From Ceratotherium simum simum (lineage: Eukaryota > Chordata > Mammalia > Perissodactyla > Rhinocerotidae): 64,000 bases of DNA. This document shows, in pieces, positions 10,636 through 22,600 of the stretch (position 1 is the first letter of the stretch; every line of letters begins with the position of its first letter). A program made the position numbers and the translations under genes. The notes under the pieces were generated by a model. It saw only the letters and a program-made list of their open reading frames with translations. It was not told where the DNA came from and ran no database searches. The DNA lies in contig NW_004454216.1 of assembly GCF_000283155.1 (NCBI RefSeq), forward strand, positions 2,294,662-2,358,661, given 5' to 3'.

Positions 10636-13600
10636 GTAAGCTCTTCTGTCACCGCCCCAGGTTTCTTCCCCTTGCCCACGCTTCTCCTTTCCCACTGTAT
10701 CCCTTTCCATTTCGTGTTCCCTTCCATTGAGGGAAGGATGTGGCAAGTCAAACGAACCAAAATAGATTTTTCTAAGCATGGGTTTGCTTCCCCTTTCTTA
10801 GCATTTCCAAGAGGAAATTAGATCATGAGACATCTTCTTGGTTGGCAGGAAGGTTTGTGTGTACGCTTGCCACTGGGAGTTGTGGGGTGAGTGTTTCTCA
10901 AGCATGGGTCTGAAATGACCACACACAAACACACACACCAGTGTGTCATGCCTAAGCTGCAGCAAAATCTCTGTAAGCTTAGAGAAACCGAACATTTCAA
11001 GAAGATTAATTTGTTCCTTCCATATGCATTCAACATTTGCTAAGTGCCGACTACGTGCAGGGAACAGCACCAAAACGGGGAGGGTTTCCTGTAACCCCTG
11101 TTCCCGGCCAGGGCATCAATGAAACAGGCCCAGGTGTGTTGGGGGTGTCCTGTACAGACTCCAAGGTAAAGCCATTCTGTATACACCCAGGTATGGAAAG
11201 GGAATACCCCTTGTCCACTTTTCCATTTCCAGTTGTTCTATTGAGATCCTTACAGACCAAGAAGTCAAGTACTGTAAATCTGAGGGCCAGACAGTGAGGG
11301 AAGAGTAATGTTGCCCAGACATGTTTAGTTGAGGATTTGCTGGAGACACCTGGCTGGCTCCTCTTAAGAAGGCTGACAGTCAGACATTAGCAGAAATGGT
11401 CTTAGTCAGGGTTAGTGTACGCCCAATCAGCCTGCACGTGAGCCTTGGCCATTGGCTGATGTCTTCTGAACAAATACCATGGGGCTCTGTGCTGCACGTT
11501 TGGTAGGCAGTTGTGGTTCTTGGAAATATTGCCTTAGTGGGACTTGTATGTGAGATAACCTGGGATGCTTGGTCTGGCTCTGTGGAAAGCAAGCAGAGTA
11601 TTTCAAAAGCTTTGTCCTTCATTTCCTCCCCTGCTTTCTTGAGACCAGGAGAATATGGTAGAAAAGATCAGATAGTAATCAGAAGGCTCTGAGGCCAAGG
11701 AAAAAAAAAGAAACCAGATAAGACTGCCAACCACACGGTGAGGAAAAAAAAAGAATTTGAGGATGATGATGATGGTACCATAACAACTACTTCTAGTAAT
11801 CCTATACATTTCTGTATTAATTTATAGAATCGAAAGTGTTGTGTAGACATTTTTTGATTTTATTTGGCTCAGAGGTCCTGGGTTGAATGAGCTATGAGGT
11901 TTTCTGGGGAGACATTTCATTTCATTTATGAGTGAATCAAAGTATAAACAAATGCAATTATTTGTAAACAAATACGTGTGAATACAAAAACATTATGACT
12001 GTTGCCAAAATGTTTGCCACCTACAGTTCCATGCTTAAAAGAAACACAACTTAGGAAATATGCTTATTCATGAGATCCGTGAGGTTTTTTGCTCCTCCTG
12101 GCTCCTCTCTTCAAAGGAGGGAGTTAAGACTGGTGGGAGAAACACCCACTCTGCCTGTATGGTGCTCGTTTGTGGAAGGATATTATGATTATTGTATGGC
12201 TCAGGTATCTTTTATATGATGGATTTACCATGAACTTGTATAAGACCACTTTTCTGTGAAGGGGAGAAGGGGGCTTGGCTCCTCAGTGTGGCTTTTCCTA
12301 GTATACTTAGCATCAAAAACCCAAGTCAGAAATTAGACAATTTTGATTTTTTTTCCTACTTTTCAAGGCTTGGAGTAAGAGTTTTGTTTTGTTATCTTTC
12401 AATGTCATCCTGTCTCAACTTTGCTAAATTGGAGCTGGGGGAAGATACTTCTAGACTATGACCAGGCTCCAGTTTTAAAGGAGAATCATTGTACCCTTGG
12501 CTCATTACAGTGAGGTCCCAAACACCTCGAAGCAGCGGACAAGAACTCCATGCTAGGAAGTGGGGGCTTCTTGTGCAGACCTCCCTGTCTCACATGCAGA
12601 CTCTCACCTGGAGCCCTTTGCTGAAACCTCAGACATTCTTTTTTATTTTAATAAAGTCAATCAGTCCTTTTCAAGACTCAGAAAGACGAAGTGACTTCCT
12701 CAAAGTTTATCACCCTCTTAAGCTGTGCTTAACTGTTTGAGAGTTTCTCGTATATAAAATTCAAAGCACAAACTCCTACAGGCACAGCCTCCTAAGCAGG
12801 CAACTGGATGTCTAAGCTATTCACGTAGGAGGAAATTACCTGTCGTCCAGGAGATCAGGAAGGAAGAAGAGACTCAGATGATAAAGGACACAGGACACCA
12901 ATTTAAGTGGTTTTAGGGAGCCATGCAGGCTCATTAGATGTTATTCACACTCTAAAATGTTGTCACTCCTTGGTGGCTGGCTTAAGTGGCCAGATTCCTT
13001 GCCTGAGGAGACGGTGGGAGGATCTGATCTATCTTCTCTTGTCTTTCTTCCTTTATTCGAGAAGTTTTTCCTTGAGATTTTGGTCCCCTTTTATGGTGAC
13101 ACAAGTGAGTTCATTTGTTTGATCCTTCTTTCCTTCTTTCCTTTCTCCCTCCCTTCCTTCCTTTCTTCCTTCCCCTCTTCCAAAAATATTTATTGAGTGC
13201 TAGGGACTAGGGATCCAGTGCTAAAATATGAAAAATATTACCCTTGTACTATGGAGCTCACAATCCATCAAGAAAGTCAATAATTAACATTTGACATAGT
13301 GGTGAATAATAGACATAATATTTCCAGGGAGAAATGCAAAGTGCAATGAGAGCACGTAACCGGTGGATCTAAGTTTTCTGGGGAGGTCGGACAAGACTTC
13401 CTGAAGAAGGAATGTTCAAGCTGAGATCTGAGGAGAATGTGGGGATTGGGAAGAGGCCCAGAAAGATGGAAGAGAATATGTGAAGAGTCTGAGGCAGGAG
13501 AGCATGACACTTCATTTTCTCTTGTATTCTTTCATTACTCAGGGAAGTTCTGCCTGGCTATGTATATATATTACCTGGTCTTGGAGGAGCAAGTGTGTTT

Positions 13601-16600
13601 CTGCCATCAGAGACTATTGGCTGACACCATATCCTTGGCTTGGTTTGAGTCCTATATCCTCTTCTGTCTTCCATCTTTAGGTTGTCAGATAATAGGCAAT
13701 AGCTTATTAATTGATGATGGTCTTTGGTAATTTGTATGCACAACATATATATCTAGGCATTCATTAGGAGCAAGACTTGGAGTGCTAATATCCCATTGGC
13801 CAGAACTTAATCACATGGCTATACCTAGCTGCAAGGCGGATGGGAATATGCAGTCTAGCTGAACAGCCATGAGCCCGGCCAGAACTCCAGAACTGTGGAG
13901 GAAGGGAAAAAGCAGATATTGGACAACAAACTGCCACACTGGATTTCCCAGCCCTCCATCCATCCCCATCCTGATCTGCTTCTCAATATACTATTCACCC
14001 TTCAAAACTCAGCTCAAATGTCGTCTCTGAGAAGTCTGCCACTCGAAGAGAACTAATCTATCTCTCTCTTCTATTCTCCTGTTTTACAACAGCACACATT
14101 GACTTGCAGCCTGTTACTTATGTACCTGTGACTTCCACTAAATTGTGAAATCCTTAAGGCAAGGATCAGATCATACCCATCTCTGCATTTCCAGACCTCC
14201 AGGAACACAGGAAGTGCTCCATGCATGTTTGTTTAGCCAATAAAACTCCAGAAAAAAATGGAACAATAGCTCCTTCCAAATGGACAGGGTTTCGGTTAGA
14301 GATCTTTTTGTCTGCCCTTGGCCTGATAGAGACACTTCCTTTCCTGGTATAACTCACTTTAGAAGAGAGGTTGAAGCTGAGACTCTGAGTCTTCTGGGAA
14401 ACGAGGAAAAAGCCCATGCTGGATCCTAATCATTTTCCATTTTTTTGTATGTAATTTAGACTTTGAGGAGGGTTTGGGGAGCCATTTCCCTTTTCCCACA
14501 CAGTCTCTTCTCTCCCTTTGCCAGGGTTCGCGTGAGCCAGGATGGGCAGTTTCTGCACTACATCTTTCCTTACCAGTTCATGGACTCTCCCGAGTGGGAA
14601 TCGCTGCAGCCCTCTGAGGAGGGGGTGTTCCAGGTAATAGGGAGACCCATGGCAGCACCGTCCCACTGTAACCCAGCAGTATCCCCCCTCCGTCTCTCCC
14701 CTCTTCCATCTGTCCTTTGACCCACTGCCAATATGGTGCTAGGGGTGGGAGCACTCTCCTTCTGTGAAAAGAGTGCCTGGGCTCCTGGCGGAGGTGGGGT
14801 GGGGTAGAGAGGTACTGACCCTGAAAGGCAGGCCATGTCACTCCTATGCCTCAAACTCTTCTAGAAGACCCCAGTGACCACAGATAAAACCCTACACTCC
14901 TTAGAGAGTAACCGAAGAACTCTAGTGATATCCAGCCACATCTCCAGCACCTTCCTCCCTCACACTTTTGCTCTTACCAGCCATGCTGAACTACTAGTAC
15001 TTCCCCAAATACACCACATTGCTTTGCAGTGCCCATGCCTTAACCCCTACTGTCCCTTCGACCTGAAATGCATTTCCCCATCTACTTGAGGCCATGGCAT
15101 CTCACTTCCTCTCAGGCCTGCCCAGATTGACCTCACCAGCTTCCATCCCCACAGCATATTGTTCCTGCCTCTGTGCCCTTTCTATTCCTTTTACTTACGC
15201 TAACTGGTGCACATGATGCTCTCTGCTCTACTGATCTGGTTTCCTTTCTGTCCTACGCACACTGAACTCTTTGAGGTAGAAATCTGGGCTTCTCCTCTCC
15301 ATCCCCAGGCTCCAAAGGACAGTATCTTGAACACAGTAGGTGTTCAATAAAGATTTGCTGAACTGGCTAGGCAGTGGGCAGTTGGTGTCTCAGAGGACTC
15401 CATAGGGCATTCACATACCCGCTCCAAGGGGGGGCTGGCTGCTCGGCCCTACTCTCCTCTCTGCCAAGCCTTCAGACTTTGGTTACCATCTTTGTAGTTC
15501 TCACTTACTGAATGGCTAGTACGTGGCAGGCACTGCGTATTATATTGCCTTATTGATTCTCACAACAACCCTCTGGGTTGGCTATTATTGTTACCCCATT
15601 TAACAGATGAGGAAACAGGCTCAGAAACATCAAGTAATTTGCCCAAGGTCTTCAGCTAGAAAGTGGTAAGGTCAAGTTGCCTGGCTCTACTCTTTCTGTT
15701 CTTTTTTAAAATCGGAGGGTCACCAGGAGAATGGAGTTTACACACACACACCCCGTTATAGGAACTCCCCAGTCTAGATAGTTTGCCAGTACTGGGTTCC
15801 ATGTGTCTCCTACTACTTCTATCAGGGAGTCCCTCAAGCTAGCATATGAGCCAACCCCAGAATAGACACATGCCAGGCGGTGCCACCTGGCTGGGTCTGC
15901 TTCCGCCCCACCCGGACTCTTGGCTCTATGAGGACAGAGCCTGAGAGGCAATTCTGATCCCACTGCCAGGGCCACCCACCACAGACCCCCTCTGATCATG
16001 TTCCTCCCCGACCACACACACCCTCTCCAACCAGCCTAGCAGTCTCCTTGGAGAACTGCCTCGGAGCCATAAGAACATCCAGGAGGGCTGAGTCAGGTCC
16101 TGAGCCAGCCAGACCAGGCTCTGTTTCTGACACTGACACCGGGGGACAGGTGGTGGATAAGCCGGGTGTCCTCCCCTACTTTATGCTCGAAAGGAAGGGC
16201 TGTAACCCCAGACGGCCTCTCAGCCTGGAACGTAGGTACCATCATATTCCTCCCTTTATATTTTTAGTGTGCACCTCCTTTGGGAGCAGTGAGATCCACA
16301 CATTTGCCATCGGCTGTGTAAAGGCCCACTTCCTCTTTGCAAATGTCAAGTGTTGTCCTGAGTTATAGTTCATCCTGTCCTTGCCTTTTGCAATTACATA
16401 GTCTTTGTTGACTAATAGGGCAATCCACAGTGACTGCCTGAATCATAATTCTTACTATGTTTACCACAAATGAATCAACATGCCATCACACCTCTCAACA
16501 ATTCAGTTAAATAAGAATTTATTGATTCTTCAGCACTGCGACCCTCTCATTAGTCACCAAGAACACAGCATGGGAGGAATCATTAGTATTTTTCCCGTTT

Positions 16601-19600
16601 GCGTCGTGTTTTACTGGACCCAAGACCTCTTTACATATGTTATCTCGTTAAGTCCATTCAACCAAACTCTGAGGTGAGAATTAAAGAAAAAGCTTTTCAA
16701 AACGTTATTGCAGGCATGTGCCTGTGTATGTGGGAACCAGTCACTGAGCAGGTTTCCTGAAAACCTTTAGGGAAGGATTTTATACAGGACATGAGAAAGT
16801 GACATTAAGTTGTTTTACAACATACAAGATGGGTGATCTTCCCCTGATTCATGTGTTCACTTCAGTAATATTTATTGAGCACTTTTTGTATACCAGGCAC
16901 TGTTAAAGGTGCTTGGAATATATCAGTGAATAGAACAGATGAAGGTCCCTGACTTCATGCAACTTACATTCTAATACAGGAGACAAAAAATAAGCCACAG
17001 ACATAAATAAATAATGTAATATGTTAAAAGATAATAACAGCTAGTGAAAAAAAAACAGTGCAGTGTAAGGGAGATATAATTGCAATTTTAAATAGGGTGG
17101 TCACAAAAGTCTTTGTTGAGCAGGTGGCATTTGAGCAAAGACCTGAGGTGGGTAACGGTGTGAGCTTTGTGAAGCTGAGGGAAAAGCATATTAGACAGAC
17201 GGAAGAGCAGTGCAAAGGCCCTGGGGTGGGAGGGGCTAGCATGTTTGAGGTCCAGAAAGGGGACCAGAATGGCAGAACAAAGAGAGGAAGGGGCGAGAAC
17301 AGCAGGATGTAAAATCAGAGAGGTGATGAGGAGCCACATCATGTAGGGCCAGAGCGTATGTTTTCTAGACAGAGACAAAAGGATTTCCTATTGCATTGGA
17401 TGTAGTGTATGAGAGAAAGAAGATCAACGAAGACCGTCAGGCTTTTGGCCTGAGCTACTGGAAGGATGGAGCTGCTATCAACTGAGATAAGGAAGGCTGC
17501 AAGTAGACTTGGTTTGGAGGGAAGAGAGGAAGTTCAGTTTTGGGTATATTAGATTTGTGTCATCTATGGACATTGAAATGGAGATGCTGCATAGGCAGTT
17601 GGATGCTTGAGTCTGGAATTAAGGAATGTGGTCTGAGCTTGAGATGTAAATTTGGGAGTTGTTGGCATAGAGATGATATTTAAAGCCAAAGGCTTGGACA
17701 AGATCACCAAGTGAGTGAGTTTAGACAGAGAAGGGGTTCAAGAACCAACCCACCCTGGGATACTCTAGTGTTTAGAGGTTGGAGAGAAAAAGAAGAAGAA
17801 GCAAAGGAAGCCGAAAAGGAGCAATCAGGAGATTGTACAGGAGAGTATGGCCTCATGGGAGCCAAGGAAAGAAGGCATATCAAAGACGAGGGAGTGATCA
17901 ACAGGGCTGAACACCACGGGAGCTGAGCACCACAACGGAGAGTCACTGGTGACCTTACCAGGAACAGTGCTGGCGGGCTGCCGGGGCAAAGCCAACTGGT
18001 GTAAGAGAGAGTGCGAGGAGTGGAAGACAGCAAGTACAGACAGCTTTATTCATGGAGGTTTGGCTGAAAAGGAGAGCAAATTGATGGAGAGGTAGCTAGC
18101 CCAAAAGCGAGGTGAAAAAACAGGATTTTCGTTTTGATTTATTTTAAGATGGAAGAAGTAACAGCATGTTCGGAAGAATGCCCCTGGCCTCTGTGACATC
18201 CAGATGAGCTCTTACACACACCGCTTCGGGATCAGTACTCTGATTCCTTGTCTGGGAATCGATAGTAAGGACATGTAAAGTGCAGGCTGTGGCAGACAGC
18301 GACAACTACTTGCTGAACTGTTAGTATTGGACAGATTGTGAGTACCACTTCCAGAATTCTTTCTCATGAGGCAACAAGCTCGGAGAGATTGAGTGATTTG
18401 TCTGATGTCACACAGCTGGTAAAGGGGTAAAGCTGGAACTTGAAACCAGCTTCTGGCCTTGATGAGGTAATTTAGGGTCCTGACTTCAGTGCTGATGATG
18501 GGGGGAGGGGGGGGAGAAGAGGAGAGGACAAAATGAATGAAGAAAATGGAAGAGGGGTATGGCAGAGGGGAAGGGAGAGGAGAGGAGAGTAGCGGGAGAT
18601 CTGGTAGGCAATGCAGGAATTAGAAGGATTATATAAAATCTCTAATAAATCAAGAATGTTTGCAAAGTCAACCCCACCTTTAATTAGAGGATCCACATAA
18701 AGAACTTAACACAATGCCTGGCACACAGTCACCTCTCACTAAACAGCTGCTGTCATCATTTCCACCGTCTCTGTTCACAAATCTTCCTCATGAACTCTGC
18801 TGGCCTCACTTTTAAAGTATTATGGCCAATCAGGTTATTGAAAATATGTGATTCCACACCCTTTTCCTTTACTATCCTAAGCATGTTTCCATGCTGGCTG
18901 GCTTTACCATTCACCATTGTTTTAAAAAGGATTTATCAAGCGCCCACTGTGTGCTGGCCACACATCATTGACCCTGCAAGTGTAATTCAGCTTTGCCTCC
19001 TGGGTGCGTAGTGTGTGCTCAGAAATTCCTAGAGGACTGAATAACTGGAGAGTGGGGTGCCCTTTGACGTTGTGCTCTTAAGAGTTCCTCTTCCTCTGTG
19101 CCCTTTTTCTCACTTTAGTCATCAGATCCGTTTGGTTACTTGTTGTGGCCAAGTCCTGAGCAACCTCATGGGCCTGAATCCGCCCCCCATCAATGCATAT
19201 GATTAAAAGTCATTCACTGGACCTCCTCCAGGCAAGGCCATGGAGGTGCTCCCACGGCTTCTTCAGTAAAAGTGCTGCCATTTGCCAAGTAACTAGATGT
19301 TTCTGTGTGCTAAGCATGGACACGTTTTCTAGTTTAAACCTTCACTCTCTGCTCCTGACCCCTCTCAGGTCACTCTGACTGCCGAGACAGCGTGTAGCTA
19401 TATTTCCTGGCCCCGGAAAAGTCTCCACCTTCTTCTGGCCAAAGAGCGATACATCTCCCGCCTCTTCTCGGCCCTGCTGGGCTATGACATCTCGGAGAAA
19501 CTCTACGCTCTCAATGACAAGCTCTTTGCTAAGTTTGGGCTGCGCTTCGACATCCGTCTCCCCAGCCTCTACCACGTCCTGGGGCCGGCTGCCCCAGATA

Positions 19601-22600
19601 CAGGGACAGAGTCCGAGAAGGATGATGAGGATGTCCGTGAGCCAGCCACGTCCTCTCCTCGGGCCACGCCCACATCTGTCCAGCAAACGCCCCCTTGCTC
19701 TCCCTCTCCAGCTGCCACCAACCCTCCGGCACCTCCTTCCCGGGCCAGGATGTCCAGGTCTGACAGCGGCGTCCTGGGTGAGGACTCCACCAGTCTGGTG
19801 CTGGAGGATTTTGAGGAAGTGTCAGGATCAGAATCGTTCATGGATTATAGGAGTGATGGGGAGTACATGAGGTGAGGGAAGAATTAACATGGGCACAGCC
19901 ACCGGGCTCAGGATCCTGTGTAAGTACTCAGAAGGCAGCTGCCACACCTTCCTGCCAACAGCTGGCCTTAACTCGGCTTGTAAGGGCAAAAAACCATTTC
20001 ATGGCATCTCTCCTCTCAGTGGACTCCCAGAAAGTGGCGTTAACCCAACCTTGCAGATAGCAACTCACTCCAGGTGCAAGCTAGGCGTGAGGGGATTTTT
20101 TAACTCATTTCTTATTAAGTGTGATTGCATTTTGGAAAGTGGGTTAGTTGACATTGTGAGCAAGCAGATAGGTTGCTAAATTGTTTGCAAGGTTTCGCTA
20201 ATACCTAAGGCCACAGCTAGGGCTAAAGAGGATTTTATTTGTGGCATGCGTTTTAAAGGGGGGAAAAGCTGGCCTGGTTCTAATTCCTATTGGTTCTTCC
20301 TGGATACAGTCAGCCCTGGAACGCAGTGCTTATTAGCCTGGATTGGGCAGATATCTCTGCTAAAATCACATATTTCAAAGAGGCTTGTGATACAAACTAA
20401 TAACCCCGGGAGGAAAACGTCCCCACCCTGTTCTCCTCTCACCCAGCGGAGAGCGTATGGGTCGCTCAGGCAGAGGATGGATGCTGCTCTGACTGAATGT
20501 TACTACGATCGGATGGGTACGCAGCAGCCTGGCTTGCCCTGCAAACCACACCTGTGTGAGATGGAGTGGGCTCAAATCTGGGGGAGATACGAAATCCTAA
20601 CGTACACGTAGGATTTCCCTCACAGCTCAGCAGAGTGTACAAGAAAGGCTGTCCTCAGCAGTTCTGGGAAATGGCTTTCATGTTCCCCCTGGCTGCTCTC
20701 ACAATGCTGTGACATTTTCCTCTGGGACTCCACCCACCCATGGTTGAGGCCTGGCTTTTCCTGAGGAAAATCCTACTGTTCCCAATTTGGAAGGCATTTC
20801 CAGGTGTGTGTGTGGGTGGGTGCCTTAAGAGACCCATTGTTCTTGGGAAGCACTGACAAATTTCCCAAGAAACTAGCCCAGTGAGGAAGGTTTCCAGGGT
20901 ACACGAAATGAATAAGTGAACGTTTGTATATTTTGAAAAGCAAGTTATATAAATGATGAAAGAGGCAAAAGAGGTGAATGATAAGAGGGTAGAGATTTGG
21001 TTTTATAGGTATGGAATTTATCATCTCCTGTGGTACCAGTGTCCCCAGAACCACAGTTGAGCTGATTCTGGGGTAATTCCAAGGATCAGTGGAGCACCCA
21101 GGACCGCTTTGTTGATTTGCTCCCTTTGCATTGTTCACTCTCATCGCCCCTTCCCGCTGTGCTGCTATCCACCTCCCTCCTCGTCCATCCCCCGCCTCCC
21201 CGTGCATGTGGATTATGTCCTGTGGATCCCTCTCTTCGTCTTACACGCCTACCCACCTGTACATGCTCTTAGTCTACAGCAGCTCTCAGTTTTTTCATGT
21301 TTTCCTCATTTTCTTCCCTTTTCCTGGTTCTATTTCTTCTCTTCTTCTTTCTCTCTTTCTGGCTTCTGCTCAGTCCTTGGTTGCCTAAGTTTGCTGCTCT
21401 TCAAAAGAAAAATGCCCTTTTCTTTTTCTTGTCAGTTAATTTCCCCTCTCCATATTTGTCCTCTACATTGTCCCCATTGTATTGTTCACACGTTTATCTC
21501 TGTATCACCTTCCCTTTCCTGCCTTGCTCTATCTATCCTTCCCCATAAACTACCCTGTACCCCCATCTTAGCTTTTAATCCTGGCTTTTAATACTTCCAA
21601 GATCAGTACCTCTCCCTCTGCCTGGAAAGAAAACCATTCAAGTGAAGGTGTGAAAATTCCCCACTTTAGGTGGCTACACATTTCATGCATGAGTTTTCCC
21701 AAACATTAGGGGGCAGGCAGCATGGCACATAAGAAAGAGACCTGGGCCAGGAGCCCGAAGTCCTGGCTTCCATGTCTGGCCCTCTATTTTTTGTAAACCA
21801 CACAACCTCAGCAGACCTCACTTTCTTCATATGAGTGTTTTGGACCAGCTGGCCCGGAAGGCCCTATTGGGTTGATGTGAGAAGGCAAAGGATGAGTGGT
21901 TCAGAGGAGGAAAAGGGAAGCAGTCAGTCAGCAGTATAATGGACACAAGCCCCCAGACATCCGAGTGTCTTTCAGCGAGAAGTCTCTGCTATGTTTCATA
22001 ATTGCTCTTGTGACTGGGGACTGTCATCCTCCCTGCTGGGTGGTGGGTCCTGCTTGATTAGAAGTTCTCCATTCTGTACCTGTGAAGAGTCTATCGCCTG
22101 GTATGTGATGACAATGCAGATATTCTATCTGAAAGGAGGTCACGACTCAGTCTCCAAGGTCCTCTACCCTTAATACTGTCAGATGAAATGCCCCTTTTCA
22201 AATTCAGCCGTTTCTGAAGCTCAAGATGAGAAAACTGCTAATATAACTCACTTTCTAAAGTACTCATGTTTGCAATATAAAGAGAATAGGTTTTTTGTTT
22301 TTATTTTTGTTTTTTTTGGTGAGGAGATTGGCCCTGAGCTAACATCTGTTGCCAATCCTCCTCTTTTTGCTGGGGAAGACTGGCTCTGAGCTAACATCAG
22401 TGCCCATCTTCCTCTATTTTTGTATGTGGGATGCCGCCACAGCACAGCTTGATGAGCAGTACATCAGTCTGCACCTGGGATTTGAACCCACGAACCCAGG
22501 CCCACCAAAGCAGAGTGCACAAACCTAACCACTATGCCACTGGGCTGGCCTGAGAATAGGTTTTTAAATGTTTGTTTAAGTAATAGAAAGGAAAAAACAT

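Larger units (their letters stand above)
10636..14524 (+). other. POPDC2: POPDC2 intron 1
   Basis: A 3.9 kb intron, GT-AG. Holds a CT-rich (TTCC)n tract at about 13120-13178, a minus L2 at 13178-13500, an unnamed repeat end at 13780-13930 and a plus L2 at 13950-14190. No other gene seen. Confidence 0.8.
14634..19368 (+). other. POPDC2: POPDC2 intron 2
   Basis: A 4.7 kb intron. Contains L2 (about 14840-15370, +), MIR (15490-15710, -), a long L2 (16850-18035, -) and a MIR core (18345-18470, -). A purine-rich GGGGGGAGGGGGGGGAGAAG tract lies near 18500. 15720-16840 shows nothing recognised. Confidence 0.8.

Noticed and set aside
21109..21591. 160-codon + frame rich in Phe, Ser and Leu, looking like a membrane protein
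   Set aside because: The region is C/T-rich low-complexity DNA in POPDC2 intron 3; apparent hydrophobicity follows from TTC/CTC codons.
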